From Bacillota bacterium (GTDB lineage: Bacteria > Bacillota > Clostridia > Oscillospirales > Ruminococcaceae), in contig JAEWPV010000006.1 in the NCBI GenBank assembly GCA_023460535.1, positions 1 to 64,000 of the forward strand: DNA of 64,000 nucleotides. Direction: 5' to 3'. The notes beneath the pieces are model-generated. The model had not been told where the DNA came from. It did not search any database and saw nothing but the letters and a program-made list of their open reading frames with translations. Each line of letters starts with the position of its first letter. Positions within the stretch are counted from its first letter, which is position 1. Position numbers and translations under genes: made by a program. Positions 35,135 to 42,578 of this stretch are shown here, piece by piece.

Positions 35135-35264
35135 GTTGTTTTACTACATTTTTATCCGCAAAGCCAAAACGATCTGCTGTTTTCCTCTGGCTTTTTCCTG
35201 CTACCACCATCGCTTGTATCTCCGGCAACAAACACTCTACTTGTGTGTAATTTCTTGTTGACAT
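35135..35264 (-). pseudogene. IS3-type transposase OrfA, truncated
   Basis: MSTRNYTQVECLLPEIQAMV... continues into a helix-turn-helix (GKSQRKTADRFGFADKNVVKQ) typical of clostridial IS3 OrfA. Similarity ends at about codon 43, where the chromosome-side sequence begins. Only the N-terminal DNA-binding part remains, and OrfB is absent. Confidence 0.55.
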
Positions 35265-35270
35265 AGCAAT

Positions 35271-35308
35271 ACCCCCTAATGTAGTTCTATTATCCTACAT
35301 TAGGGGGT
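35271..35308. repeat. Inverted repeat in IS upstream region
   Basis: ACCCCCTAATGTAG / CTACATTAGGGGGT, 14-bp perfect arms around a 10-base loop. It precedes the truncated OrfA on the minus strand and may be an operator or a hairpin that blocks read-through into the transposase. Confidence 0.6.
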
Positions 35309-35327
35309 GTTTTGTCATTGTCCGTTT

Positions 35328-35530
35328 TTACTGGTTCGGTTCATGCCCGGTACTGTTTGTGCCATAGGTTCGGTAATCATAGACCGTGGGTGAAACAACC
35401 TGTTCCTCCCACAAAATGCGGGCAATCTTGCTGGAGCCGAATCCGCCGGCACACAGGGCGAATATTAGCCGGACAATCGGGGCAGTGTCCTCGTCGGGGA
35501 CAATTCGTTTCGGGTCAGAGCAGGGTGTCC
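35328..35530 (-). pseudogene. Large serine recombinase fragment
   Basis: The minus-strand peptide DPKRIVPDEDTAPIVRLIF followed by GSSKIARILWEE matches the middle of resolvase/TnpX-type large serine recombinases (region just after the catalytic domain: R-x-V-P-D-E-E-T-A-P-I-V-R). Both the catalytic N-terminus and the zinc/coiled-coil C-terminus are missing. It marks a decayed integrative element. Confidence 0.6.
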
Positions 35531-35600
35531 ACACCGTCATTGATGGCAATACACCACCGCACCCCATAGTCAGGGAATTCAGACAAATTTATAGTATTTC

Positions 35601-35651
35601 GAGCTCTTCGTTGCTATAATAAATAGCATATATTGTCGCAAAGGAGAGCTC
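35601..35651 (+). promoter_or_regulatory. RBS-sequestering inverted repeat around the promoter of the excisionase-like gene
   Basis: GAGCTCTTCGTTGC (35601-35614) pairs with GCAAAGGAGAGCTC (35638-35651): 12 Watson-Crick pairs, one G-T and one mismatch. The right arm contains the AAAGGAG ribosome binding site; TATAAT (35615-35620) lies in the loop. Transcripts reading in from upstream could hide the ribosome binding site while transcripts from the local promoter could not. Confidence 0.45.
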
Positions 35652-35654
35652 CCC

Positions 35655-35852
35655 ATGCAAAACGAGGACAGGTGGTTAACCACAAAAGAGGTTTGTGCTT
35701 ATTTAAGCATCAGCCGACAGACATTGATGTTTTGGATAGAAACAAGAAACGTTCCCGCCGTTAAGGTAGGGGAATTTTAGCGATACAGACAGGGCGAGTT
35801 TGACCGATGGATGCGCAACAGTGACGAAAATCGATCCGACAAGGAGGTATAG
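35655..35852 (+). pseudogene. Excisionase/MerR-like HTH protein with nonsense codon
   Basis: ATG 35655 opens a 65-residue frame: WLTTKEVCAYLSISRQTLMF ... VPAVKVGEF-stop-RYRQGEFDRWM. The pattern is that of small excisionase-family DNA-binding proteins, which read VGxxWRFRxxEIDxW. The in-frame TAG (35778-35780) sits exactly where Trp (TGG) is expected, so a single base change has cut the gene at codon 42. The GGAGG for the next gene lies in its 3' end, so read-through translation would have been coupled to the response regulator. Confidence 0.7.
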
Positions 35853-35855
35853 CGT

Positions 35856-36590
35856 ATGCTGAGGATTGCAATTTGCGATGACCAGCCGAGAGAGTTGGAA
35901 GTCATTAACGAATACATAACAGAATACCTTGATACTCATACATTGGAAGCAGAGATGAAAGAATTTGCTCACCCTGATACGCTTTTGACCGCCATTGAGA
36001 CTGAGAGCTTTCATATCTATCTACTGGATATTGTTATGCCTATGGTCAGCGGGCTGGAACTGGGTCAAAGCATCCGCCGTATCAGCTGGGAAGCGCAGAT
36101 CGTCTACATCACCGCCGAACCGGGTTATGCACTGGACGCCTATGCAGTCAATCCGCTGCATTACCTGATCAAGCCTATAGAAAAACAGGCTCTGTTTTCC
36201 GCACTGGAGTTGGCCCTTTCCAAGGTGGATTTCGGCAGGGAAATTACCGTTACTTTGAAAGTCAAGGAAGGTCTGCGCACCTTGTCAGCAGACCAAATTG
36301 CCTGCTGCGAGTATAAAAACCACACTGTGCGTTATAATTTGGTCGGCGGCGAACAGGTGGAAACGACCACACTTACTTGTGGCTTCGCCGAACATATCGT
36401 GCCGCTCCTGCGCGATGCGCGCTTTCTTTCGCCCCATGTTTCCTTCGCTCTCAATATGAGCCGTGTGGAAAAGCTGGCACGGGAGGGCTTTTATTTGAGC
36501 GGAGGAGGCTTTGTGCCTGTATCCGCCAGGAAGTATGCCGCTGTGCGCAATGCTTATTTGAACTACCGCCTGAACAGGGAGGAGAACTGA
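35856..36590 (+). CDS. LytTR response regulator (AgrA/VirR type)
   Basis: A 244-residue regulator. Receiver domain residues 1 to about 120 with phospho-acceptor Asp in YLLDIVMPMVSG; LytTR DNA-binding domain in about 140-240. AAGGAGG lies 8 bases upstream. The stop overlaps the kinase start (TGATG). No AgrB or AgrD is nearby, so the input is probably not a classical autoinducing peptide made here. It lies in the accessory island with mobile remnants. Confidence 0.87.
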   Translation: MLRIAICDDQPRELEVINEYITEYLDTHTLEAEMKEFAHPDTLLTAIETESFHIYLLDIVMPMVSGLELGQSIRRISWEAQIVYITAEPGYALDAYAVNPLHYLIKPIEKQALFSALELALSKVDFGREITVTLKVKEGLRTLSADQIACCEYKNHTVRYNLVGGEQVETTTLTCGFAEHIVPLLRDARFLSPHVSFALNMSRVEKLAREGFYLSGGGFVPVSARKYAAVRNAYLNYRLNREEN

Positions 36591-37855
36591 TGGAACTGTT
36601 TTTTGCACACTTCTTGCGCGCCGTCGTATCCGCTACAGCGAACGTGGTGCTATTCATCTCGCTTATGCAGCCAAAATACAGCCGAAAAGTTACAAACCTT
36701 GTTATGCTCGCCATACTTACGCTGAATCTGTTGACAGCAGTTTTCTGCTATAGCAGCGGCAACCTAACCTTGCTTGCAAAGCTCGATGTGATCTTGGTCA
36801 CACTGCTGTGTTTTGCGGTGCGGCCTTTTTTTCGTGATAGCTTCATGCAGTGGCTGTTCTCTTACATCACTGTGATTAACGTAAGCTTAATCGTGGTGAT
36901 ACTCAGCTTTATCTTTTCAAGGCCTCTGCCCTATCCGCAATATGCAAACACCGTATTAAGGCTGTTTCTTTTTGTGGCTGTTATTCTGCTGTTTCGCAAG
37001 GTGCTGCGGCCCCTCTACCGCAAAGTGGCGGAACATTGGACGATGTTTTTCTATGTGGCGGGCAGCGCTTTTCTGGCCTTGTCGTGGTTTGTGTTCAGCA
37101 GCGATAATATTGTGGAAACGCTGACGGTACAAGCCGTGCCGCTGCTTTGGCTCATCCTTGTAACGCTAGCGGCGTATGGCTCGGTGTTTTACGGCCTCAA
37201 AAGCGTAGGCTCGGAATACCGCCTGAAGCAGGATAAGGCCTTATTGGAGCTGTCGGGCGAGACAATGAAGCAGCGCCTTTCCCTTATGGATGAGGCGGTA
37301 GGGCAAATGCGCGTTGTACAGCACGATCAGCGTCACCTGAACGCCACCCTTTTAGAGCTGATTCAAAATGGCGATGTGGAATCTGCCGCCGCTTTGCTTC
37401 GCCGGCAGATTGCCGCTTTACCGCAAAAGCCAGTGCGCTATTGTGAGAATATTGCTGTAAACGCCGCCGTAAGCTACTACTCCGCCTTGGCCAAGGGGCG
37501 GAGAATCCGCTGTGATCTTAGGCTGAATATTCCCGAAAAGCTGCCGTTTTCGGATCTGTCTCTATCTATGGCGCTTTCCAACCTGATGGAAAATGCCATA
37601 CACGCCTGTGAAAAACTCGATCCCCAAGCGGAGCGCTATCTCCGTGTCCGCGCCATCTATACCGGTCAGCTCATTTTAGAGGTGGAGAACCCTTATTCCG
37701 GCGAGATACCGCTGGACGAAAACGGCTATCCCACCGTCCGGGAGGAAGGACATGGCTGGGGTGGTGAAAGCGTCCGAGCTTTTGTACGGGAAAACAACGG
37801 CGAGATTCTCTATCAGGTGGAGAACGGCGTTTATAATGTGCGGTTGCTGATCTGA
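36590..37855 (+). CDS. Sensor histidine kinase, GHKL type (AgrC-like)
   Basis: A 421-residue kinase: about six membrane helices in residues 1-205, then a coiled linker, H-box VVQHDQRHLNATLLEL, N-box LSNLMENAIHACEK, and a divergent G-box GHGWGGES (family usually G-H-G-x-G-L). ATG 36590 overlaps the regulator stop by one base and is preceded by GGGAGGAG. It should phosphorylate the upstream LytTR regulator in response to an external signal. The lipoprotein phosphoesterase downstream may be a target. Confidence 0.85.
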   Translation: MELFFAHFLRAVVSATANVVLFISLMQPKYSRKVTNLVMLAILTLNLLTAVFCYSSGNLTLLAKLDVILVTLLCFAVRPFFRDSFMQWLFSYITVINVSLIVVILSFIFSRPLPYPQYANTVLRLFLFVAVILLFRKVLRPLYRKVAEHWTMFFYVAGSAFLALSWFVFSSDNIVETLTVQAVPLLWLILVTLAAYGSVFYGLKSVGSEYRLKQDKALLELSGETMKQRLSLMDEAVGQMRVVQHDQRHLNATLLELIQNGDVESAAALLRRQIAALPQKPVRYCENIAVNAAVSYYSALAKGRRIRCDLRLNIPEKLPFSDLSLSMALSNLMENAIHACEKLDPQAERYLRVRAIYTGQLILEVENPYSGEIPLDENGYPTVREEGHGWGGESVRAFVRENNGEILYQVENGVYNVRLLI

Positions 37856-37914
37856 GCACAGACGATTTCCTTTGTCAAGAGGTAATTTTACATTTGTCCT
37901 TAAACATTAAGTAG

Positions 37915-37949
37915 AAAAATGAGTCTTTTAAGTATAAAGGCTCATTTTT
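37915..37949 (+). terminator. Terminator after the two-component system
   Basis: AAAAATGAG...CTCATTTTT with inner CTTT/AAAG pairing, followed by CTTTTTT. Confidence 0.65.
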
Positions 37950-38015
37950 CTTTTTTTTCTGTTACTCTCAGGGCGGAACTTTAAAAATATTAAGGAGTGA
38001 TTGGAGGAAATGAAT

Positions 38016-39992
38016 ATGAGAAAAAGAATACTCTCCTTCCTGCTGGCATCCTGCATGGTGCTTACTTCGGCGCTGTTCGTTACCGGATGCTCGACCAAGA
38101 CCGGTTCATCGGCTTTGTGGGAGGCAGGCAACACACGGAATAAGATCGTAATCGTGAGCGATATCCACCTTGGTATTGATGACCGCTATACAGAAACCCT
38201 CAACAACCGTCCGCTTTTAATCGAGTTTTTGCGCCGGTTGCAAAGTACCACAGATGTGCGGGAGCTGGTAATCAACGGTGATTTTCTGGACGATTGGTTT
38301 TTGCCAGTCTATTATCCCGCCTACACGGATGTAGCGCAGTTTTACAAAGACGTCATTGCTACCAATCAGGCCGTTTTTGACGAGCTGAACAGCATCATCG
38401 AAAGTGGGATAAAGGTGGTTTACATACCTGGCAACCATGACATGACGCTGAAAGCGGACATCTTGCAGCAGGCGGTGCCAGACATCGTCCAGGCCTGGGA
38501 TGCGAAAGGTCTCGGCACGTATTACACGGGCGACAGAAACGAAATCGTGATTGAACACGGCCACCGCTATGACGTCTTTTCTGCACCGGATACGGTTACC
38601 AATGCGGAACTGTGCGGCAACGATGATACCATCTTCCCAGCCGGTTATTTCTACGCCCGCTATGCTGCAACATGGGTGCTCGAAGGCCGCCCGAAGGTTG
38701 AAAAGGGTTTACCGGTCGTAACGAATGTACCGGATAAATCCGATTTAGACCAATACGGCGCGTATCTGTATTACGCTGTCCTCAAAAGCGTATCCGAACG
38801 GATGACGCCCAACGAAGGCCTGGAGGATAAAATATTCGATATGCGCATCGCCGGCTTTGACGACGCGTACACCTATTTGGATTTCTATCCCGCACAACAG
38901 GCAGACGGAACGATATCCGCGCCGGTGCTGTTTCAAAACATTCAGCGCACATGGTCAGAGCGCCAAACGATCAACAAGGTCAAGGTTCCAAACAGCTTCA
39001 TCGAGGCGGTTTCGGGAACTGTGGACTGGGAGTATTTTCTCAGGCAGGCAAGGACGCAGTATTTGGATAACCCCAACGAAAACGTGGATGTAGTCGTATT
39101 CGGCCATACCCATGTGCCCGCCTATCGGGATATGGGCAACGGAAAATACTACATCAATGAGGGAACGTGGATAGACCATAACACCAACTATCCGGATGCC
39201 GACCGTACGTTTGCTGTCATCACCACTGGCGAAAAGACCACACCCGCGCTGTACAGCTTTATGGAAGACGGCTCCGTGACCGATATTTCCGCAAGCGTTA
39301 GCGGAGAAAAGGGCGAAGCCGCTCCTGGGGCAAATCCCCTGGACAATGTAAAGTTTGATTATAAAATCCTCGAAAACTACGGTGATACCAACATACAGGC
39401 ACGCTATGTGGAGGTAAGCGGCTTAGCAGATGATGGGGTACAGGCAAAATTGAATGAAGGTTTAAAAGCCTTCTGTCTCGCGCCGACTTCTTCTGCCGAA
39501 AAAGATACCACTTACGATATTATGCCTGTTTTTGAGGTGGTAGGCGGGGATTTGCTGAGCATCAGAACATACAATACCGCCCATACCGCAGGAGCGGCTT
39601 ATCCTGTCCACTCCATACAGACACAACTCTTCAGCCTGACCATGGGCGATCAGGATGCGGGAAATCTATGGGATTTCATAAAGGATAAGGATGCGTTTAA
39701 GCAAATGATTCTTGACGGAAAATTCGGATTTGCGCCTGCGGGCGTTGACGGTGAGTTGTCCGAAGAACTCAAAGCGGCGGCGTATCAAAAGCTCGCCGAG
39801 CGCATGGATACAGCCGAATTTGCGACGCAGTTTTACTTTGGCGACGGCGGCAGGCTGAATCTATGGTGCGACGGTGACAACCACGCAACCGGGGATTATT
39901 GGGAATTTGATATTTCTGTCACGGACTTGGCAAGTGTTGCAACAGACCGTTTGCTCCCCATGATTGAAACCCTAAAGAATCTTGGCAATTAA
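38016..39992 (+). CDS. Lipoprotein metallophosphoesterase
   Basis: A 658-residue lipoprotein: signal with lipobox VTGC (Cys25), then a calcineurin-like phosphoesterase domain with the full metal set (SDIHLG, INGDFLDDW, GNHD, VVFGHTHVPAY). The C-terminal third, from about residue 450, looks like a DUF3298/DUF4163-type domain. It acts outside the membrane on an unknown phosphoester. ATG 38016 is 8 bases after GGAGG. It follows the AgrA/AgrC-like genes in the accessory island and could be their regulated output. Confidence 0.82.
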   Translation: MRKRILSFLLASCMVLTSALFVTGCSTKTGSSALWEAGNTRNKIVIVSDIHLGIDDRYTETLNNRPLLIEFLRRLQSTTDVRELVINGDFLDDWFLPVYYPAYTDVAQFYKDVIATNQAVFDELNSIIESGIKVVYIPGNHDMTLKADILQQAVPDIVQAWDAKGLGTYYTGDRNEIVIEHGHRYDVFSAPDTVTNAELCGNDDTIFPAGYFYARYAATWVLEGRPKVEKGLPVVTNVPDKSDLDQYGAYLYYAVLKSVSERMTPNEGLEDKIFDMRIAGFDDAYTYLDFYPAQQADGTISAPVLFQNIQRTWSERQTINKVKVPNSFIEAVSGTVDWEYFLRQARTQYLDNPNENVDVVVFGHTHVPAYRDMGNGKYYINEGTWIDHNTNYPDADRTFAVITTGEKTTPALYSFMEDGSVTDISASVSGEKGEAAPGANPLDNVKFDYKILENYGDTNIQARYVEVSGLADDGVQAKLNEGLKAFCLAPTSSAEKDTTYDIMPVFEVVGGDLLSIRTYNTAHTAGAAYPVHSIQTQLFSLTMGDQDAGNLWDFIKDKDAFKQMILDGKFGFAPAGVDGELSEELKAAAYQKLAERMDTAEFATQFYFGDGGRLNLWCDGDNHATGDYWEFDISVTDLASVATDRLLPMIETLKNLGN

Positions 39993-40020
39993 AAGCGAGT
40001 ATTCGGACTGGAACATAAGC

Positions 40021-40045
40021 GGCATCCCGAATCATTCGGGATGCC
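40021..40045 (+). terminator. Hairpin after the phosphoesterase gene
   Basis: GGCATCCCGAA-tca-TTCGGGATGCC, 11-bp perfect stem, 28 bases after the stop. There is no T-run, so termination is uncertain. Confidence 0.45.
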
Positions 40046-40077
40046 GACGGTATCCTCGCCGGAAGGAGCGTGATGGA

Positions 40078-40293
40078 ATGGAAAGGCGCAGGCGTGAGGA
40101 TGCACCGCTTTCCGCCCCCAATACGGAGGGCAACGTATGGCCCAAACAGTTTTGTCCGGCTTTTGATCCGAGGGCCAATACGCCGGAGGGGCTGCGGCAA
40201 TGCTGGTATTGCCAATGTGCCGATTTTCATCTGAACAAGCCGCGTTCACTGGAGGTGGGCGTGTGCTACTGGCCGAAAAAAATAATGAAATAG
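40078..40293 (+). CDS. Small Cys-containing protein (71 aa) of mobile-element type
   Basis: MERRRREDAPLSAPNTEGNV is followed by FCPAFDPRANTPEGLRQCW-Y-C and ends G-V-C-Y-W-P-K-K. Four cysteines (FCPAF, QCWYCQC, VCYWP) could bind metal. GGAAGGAG lies 9 bases upstream of ATG 40078. I recall similar uncharacterised small proteins in clostridial genomes, often close to conjugative elements, but cannot name a function. Confidence 0.55.
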   Translation: MERRRREDAPLSAPNTEGNVWPKQFCPAFDPRANTPEGLRQCWYCQCADFHLNKPRSLEVGVCYWPKKIMK

Positions 40294-40643
40294 AAGCAGC
40301 AAAGCAAAAAGGCGGTATCTATGCACCATCTTTTCGCGTAGGCGGCACGGCCCTTATCAAAGATAACAGGGCGACCGATTCCTCCGCTGCATGCAACGTG
40401 GTGCTGACTTGGCAACCGATTACAGACATCAATGGTCATTGGGCAAGGCATGATATTCTCTTTGTCTCAAACCGTGACTTCATGACCGGCACCAGCTCCA
40501 CCACGTTCAGCCCTAACGGTTCTATGACACGGGGTATGTTTGTAACAAAGCTCGGACGTTTGGCAGACGCCGACGTGAGCGGCTATACAAAGATCAGCTT
40601 TACCACTGTGAAAGCCAATGCCTATTATATGGGATATGGGTGA
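40290..40643 (+). pseudogene. S-layer homology (SLH) protein fragment
   Basis: The frame contains one SLH repeat (ITDINGHWARHDILFVSNRD ... TFSPNGSMTRGMFVTKLGRL) and the start of the next (FTTVKANAYYMGYG, then stop), where full proteins continue with more repeats. The N-terminal part and a signal peptide are missing. It is the decayed end of a surface-anchored protein. Confidence 0.6.
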
Positions 40644-40710
40644 GCTTGCAGTGGACATTAAAGAAGCTAATGAAGCTATTTAAGGGATGTTAAGACGCTT
40701 TTGCGCGCAT

Positions 40711-40893
40711 CTATTTGGCTAAATATAGAGAATGCCAGACACAATTAAGTGACTGGCATTTTCTATGTTTAGCTACAAACCAGTTACTCCACATCAATTT
40801 TCCTAAATTATTAAACTCTACTATCCCATCAATTTCAATGTTAGGGTACAATAACCCATCAATCTCTGTGTAGTCGAATTCAAACTTTACCAT
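40711..40893 (-). pseudogene. TnpV-like transposon protein, truncated
   Basis: The minus-strand frame begins MVKFEFDYTEIDGLLYPNIE and reaches NNLGK, resembling the start of TnpV proteins of clostridial transposons (about 120 aa). After LGK the sequence no longer fits and ends inside a large hairpin, so only the first third remains. It marks the right border of the island. Confidence 0.45.
40718..40773. repeat. Long imperfect hairpin (21-bp arms)
   Basis: Arms 40718-40738 and 40753-40773 match at 19 of 21 positions (both differences allow G-T pairing) around a 14-base loop. It may be a terminator or the end of a small mobile element. Confidence 0.55.
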
Positions 40894-41046
40894 AAAGCAA
40901 ATCCTCCAATAAAGATTATTTACAATTCATCGGTAATCGTTCGGCTGTGTGCTAAACAATTGCGATTTTTATAAACATCCTTATTTGAGGATTGCTAATT
41001 CATACGAGGGTGTCGCTGCAATCGACTGAGCGGTGGGGCCAAATTG

Positions 41047-41370
41047 TTATTTGCTTAGCATGTCCATAATAAATTCCTTGCTTCTTGCGCCCACGGCGGT
41101 GGTGGAAACCTTGCCGTTCTTCATCACAATAAGCGTAGGAATACTCATTACACCAAACTGCTGTGCAAGCTCGGGTTGGTCGTCTACATTGACCTTACCC
41201 ACCTTGGCGTTTGCGCCAACCTCGGCGCTTATTTCGTCCACAATTGGCGACACCATGCGGCAGGGACCGCACCAAGGCGCCCAAAAGTCAATCAAAACAG
41301 GACCCTGTGCCTCGAGAACCTCTTTTTGAAAGTTATCCTTTGTAATCGTTAAAGTAGACATCGTTTGCAT
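41047..41370 (-). CDS. trxA: Thioredoxin
   Basis: A 107-residue thioredoxin with the WCGPC redox site (FWAPWCGPCRMVSP, about 26-39) and cis-Pro in MSIPT. It reduces protein disulfides in the cytoplasm. AAAGGAG precedes the ATG. It stands alone; no thioredoxin reductase gene is adjacent. Confidence 0.95.
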   Translation of the reverse strand: MQTMSTLTITKDNFQKEVLEAQGPVLIDFWAPWCGPCRMVSPIVDEISAEVGANAKVGKVNVDDQPELAQQFGVMSIPTLIVMKNGKVSTTAVGARSKEFIMDMLSK

Positions 41371-41702
41371 TCTCCTTTTGCTTCACTTTATGTTACGCTT
41401 AGTATATACAATCCTGTCCCGATTATCGGTGACTTTATCACAGGGCAGGGGACGGATTTAAAACATACTGAGGATTAGTACACGTGAAATATATACTATT
41501 TTACTCCACACAGAAAAAAGTGTCAAGAACCATCCCTGTGGATTGACTTTGCCTCAAAAATATGACATAGTTTTATTGTAATCTGGTTTTATTTCACTAT
41601 CTTTTACATGACAAAACGATAATACCGTTGCGCAGCCTAACCTGCAAGATGGTTTACCTGCTATGTCTCTGCGACAGGAGCGGGCGAAAGGAAGATGCAT
41701 CG
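41371..41702. other. Divergent intergenic region trxA/ZIP
   Basis: AT-rich spacer between divergent genes. It should hold both promoters, but I see no pair of hexamers convincing enough to list, and no gene. Confidence 0.4.
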
Positions 41703-42524
41703 ATGTTTGAACAGATCAGTCATTTTCATCCGGTCGCACTGGCGGCCATAGGTACGGGCTTTACGTTTTTTGCAACGGCGCTTGGCGCCGCCGTGGTGTT
41801 CTTTTTTAAAGGTAGCATGGGCACTCAGGTGCAAAAGGTGTTTCTCGGGTTTGCCGCAGGGGTTATGATTGCCGCTTCGGTGTGGTCGCTGCTTATCCCA
41901 GCAATCGAGATGGCGGAGCAACAGGGGCATATCGGCTGGATACCGGCCGCGGGTGGATTTGTATTGGGCGCATTGTTTCTGCTGGGGCTCGATCGCCTGC
42001 TGCCGCATCTGCATCCCGAAAGCAATACCACCGAGGGTGTTCGTTCCTCTCTCAGCCGCACCACACTTTTGGTGTTTGCCGTAACACTGCACAATATACC
42101 GGAGGGTATGGCGGTTGGCCTAGCCTTTTCGCTTGCCGCACAGCAGGCGGGGGCAGGGGAGGGCACCGCCGCGCTTGCATCGGCTATGGCGCTTGCCCTT
42201 GGCATGGCGCTGCAGAACTTCCCGGAGGGTGCCGCAATCTCGCTGCCGCTCAAGCGCGAAGGTCTTTCGCGGTTCCGCGCATTTGCTTACGGCTCGCTTT
42301 CGGGTATAGTGGAGCCGATCTTTGGCGTTCTTACCGTTATCATTGCAGGGGCGATTACCCCGCTGTTGCCATGGCTGCTGTCGTTTGCGGCGGGTGCGAT
42401 GATCTACGTGGTGGTAGAAGAGCTGATACCGGAATCGCATTTGGGCGAGCACGGTAATGCAGGAACCATGGGTGTGCTGCTGGGCTTTTTAATTATGATG
42501 ATTCTTGATGTGGCACTGGGTTAA
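41703..42524 (+). CDS. ZIP family metal transporter
   Basis: A 273-residue ZIP permease with about eight helices. The metal-site helices show TLHNIPEGMAVG and ALQNFPEGAAISLP, the HNxPEG and QNxPEG signatures of ZupT/GufA-type ZIPs that import zinc, iron or manganese. ATG 41703 follows GAAAGGAAG by 7-8 bases; the longer frame upstream lacks support. Confidence 0.88.
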   Translation: MFEQISHFHPVALAAIGTGFTFFATALGAAVVFFFKGSMGTQVQKVFLGFAAGVMIAASVWSLLIPAIEMAEQQGHIGWIPAAGGFVLGALFLLGLDRLLPHLHPESNTTEGVRSSLSRTTLLVFAVTLHNIPEGMAVGLAFSLAAQQAGAGEGTAALASAMALALGMALQNFPEGAAISLPLKREGLSRFRAFAYGSLSGIVEPIFGVLTVIIAGAITPLLPWLLSFAAGAMIYVVVEELIPESHLGEHGNAGTMGVLLGFLIMMILDVALG

Positions 42525-42542
42525 CATGCGCAGATTATTCGG

Positions 42543-42564
42543 TGCGCCGCCTCAGAGCGGCGCA
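42543..42564. terminator. Bidirectional terminator
   Basis: TGCGCCGC / GCGGCGCA, 8-bp stem followed by TTTTTA, between convergent genes. Confidence 0.7.
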
Positions 42565-42578
42565 TTTTTATGCCGCCA

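Larger units (their letters stand above)
35132..35567 (-). mobile_element. Composite mobile-element remnant (IS3 orfA and serine recombinase pieces)
   Basis: The segment contains the first third of an IS3 OrfA (to 35264), an IS-like upstream region with a large inverted repeat (35271-35308), and then part of a large serine recombinase. All read on the minus strand. Boundaries are approximate. It starts directly behind the GrpB stop and marks the left border of a 5.7-kb accessory island. Confidence 0.6.

Noticed and set aside
35778..35780. TAG in the excisionase-like frame as programmed recoding
   Set aside because: No downstream stem or other recoding signal, and it replaces a conserved Trp in a degraded island; ordinary nonsense mutation is simpler.
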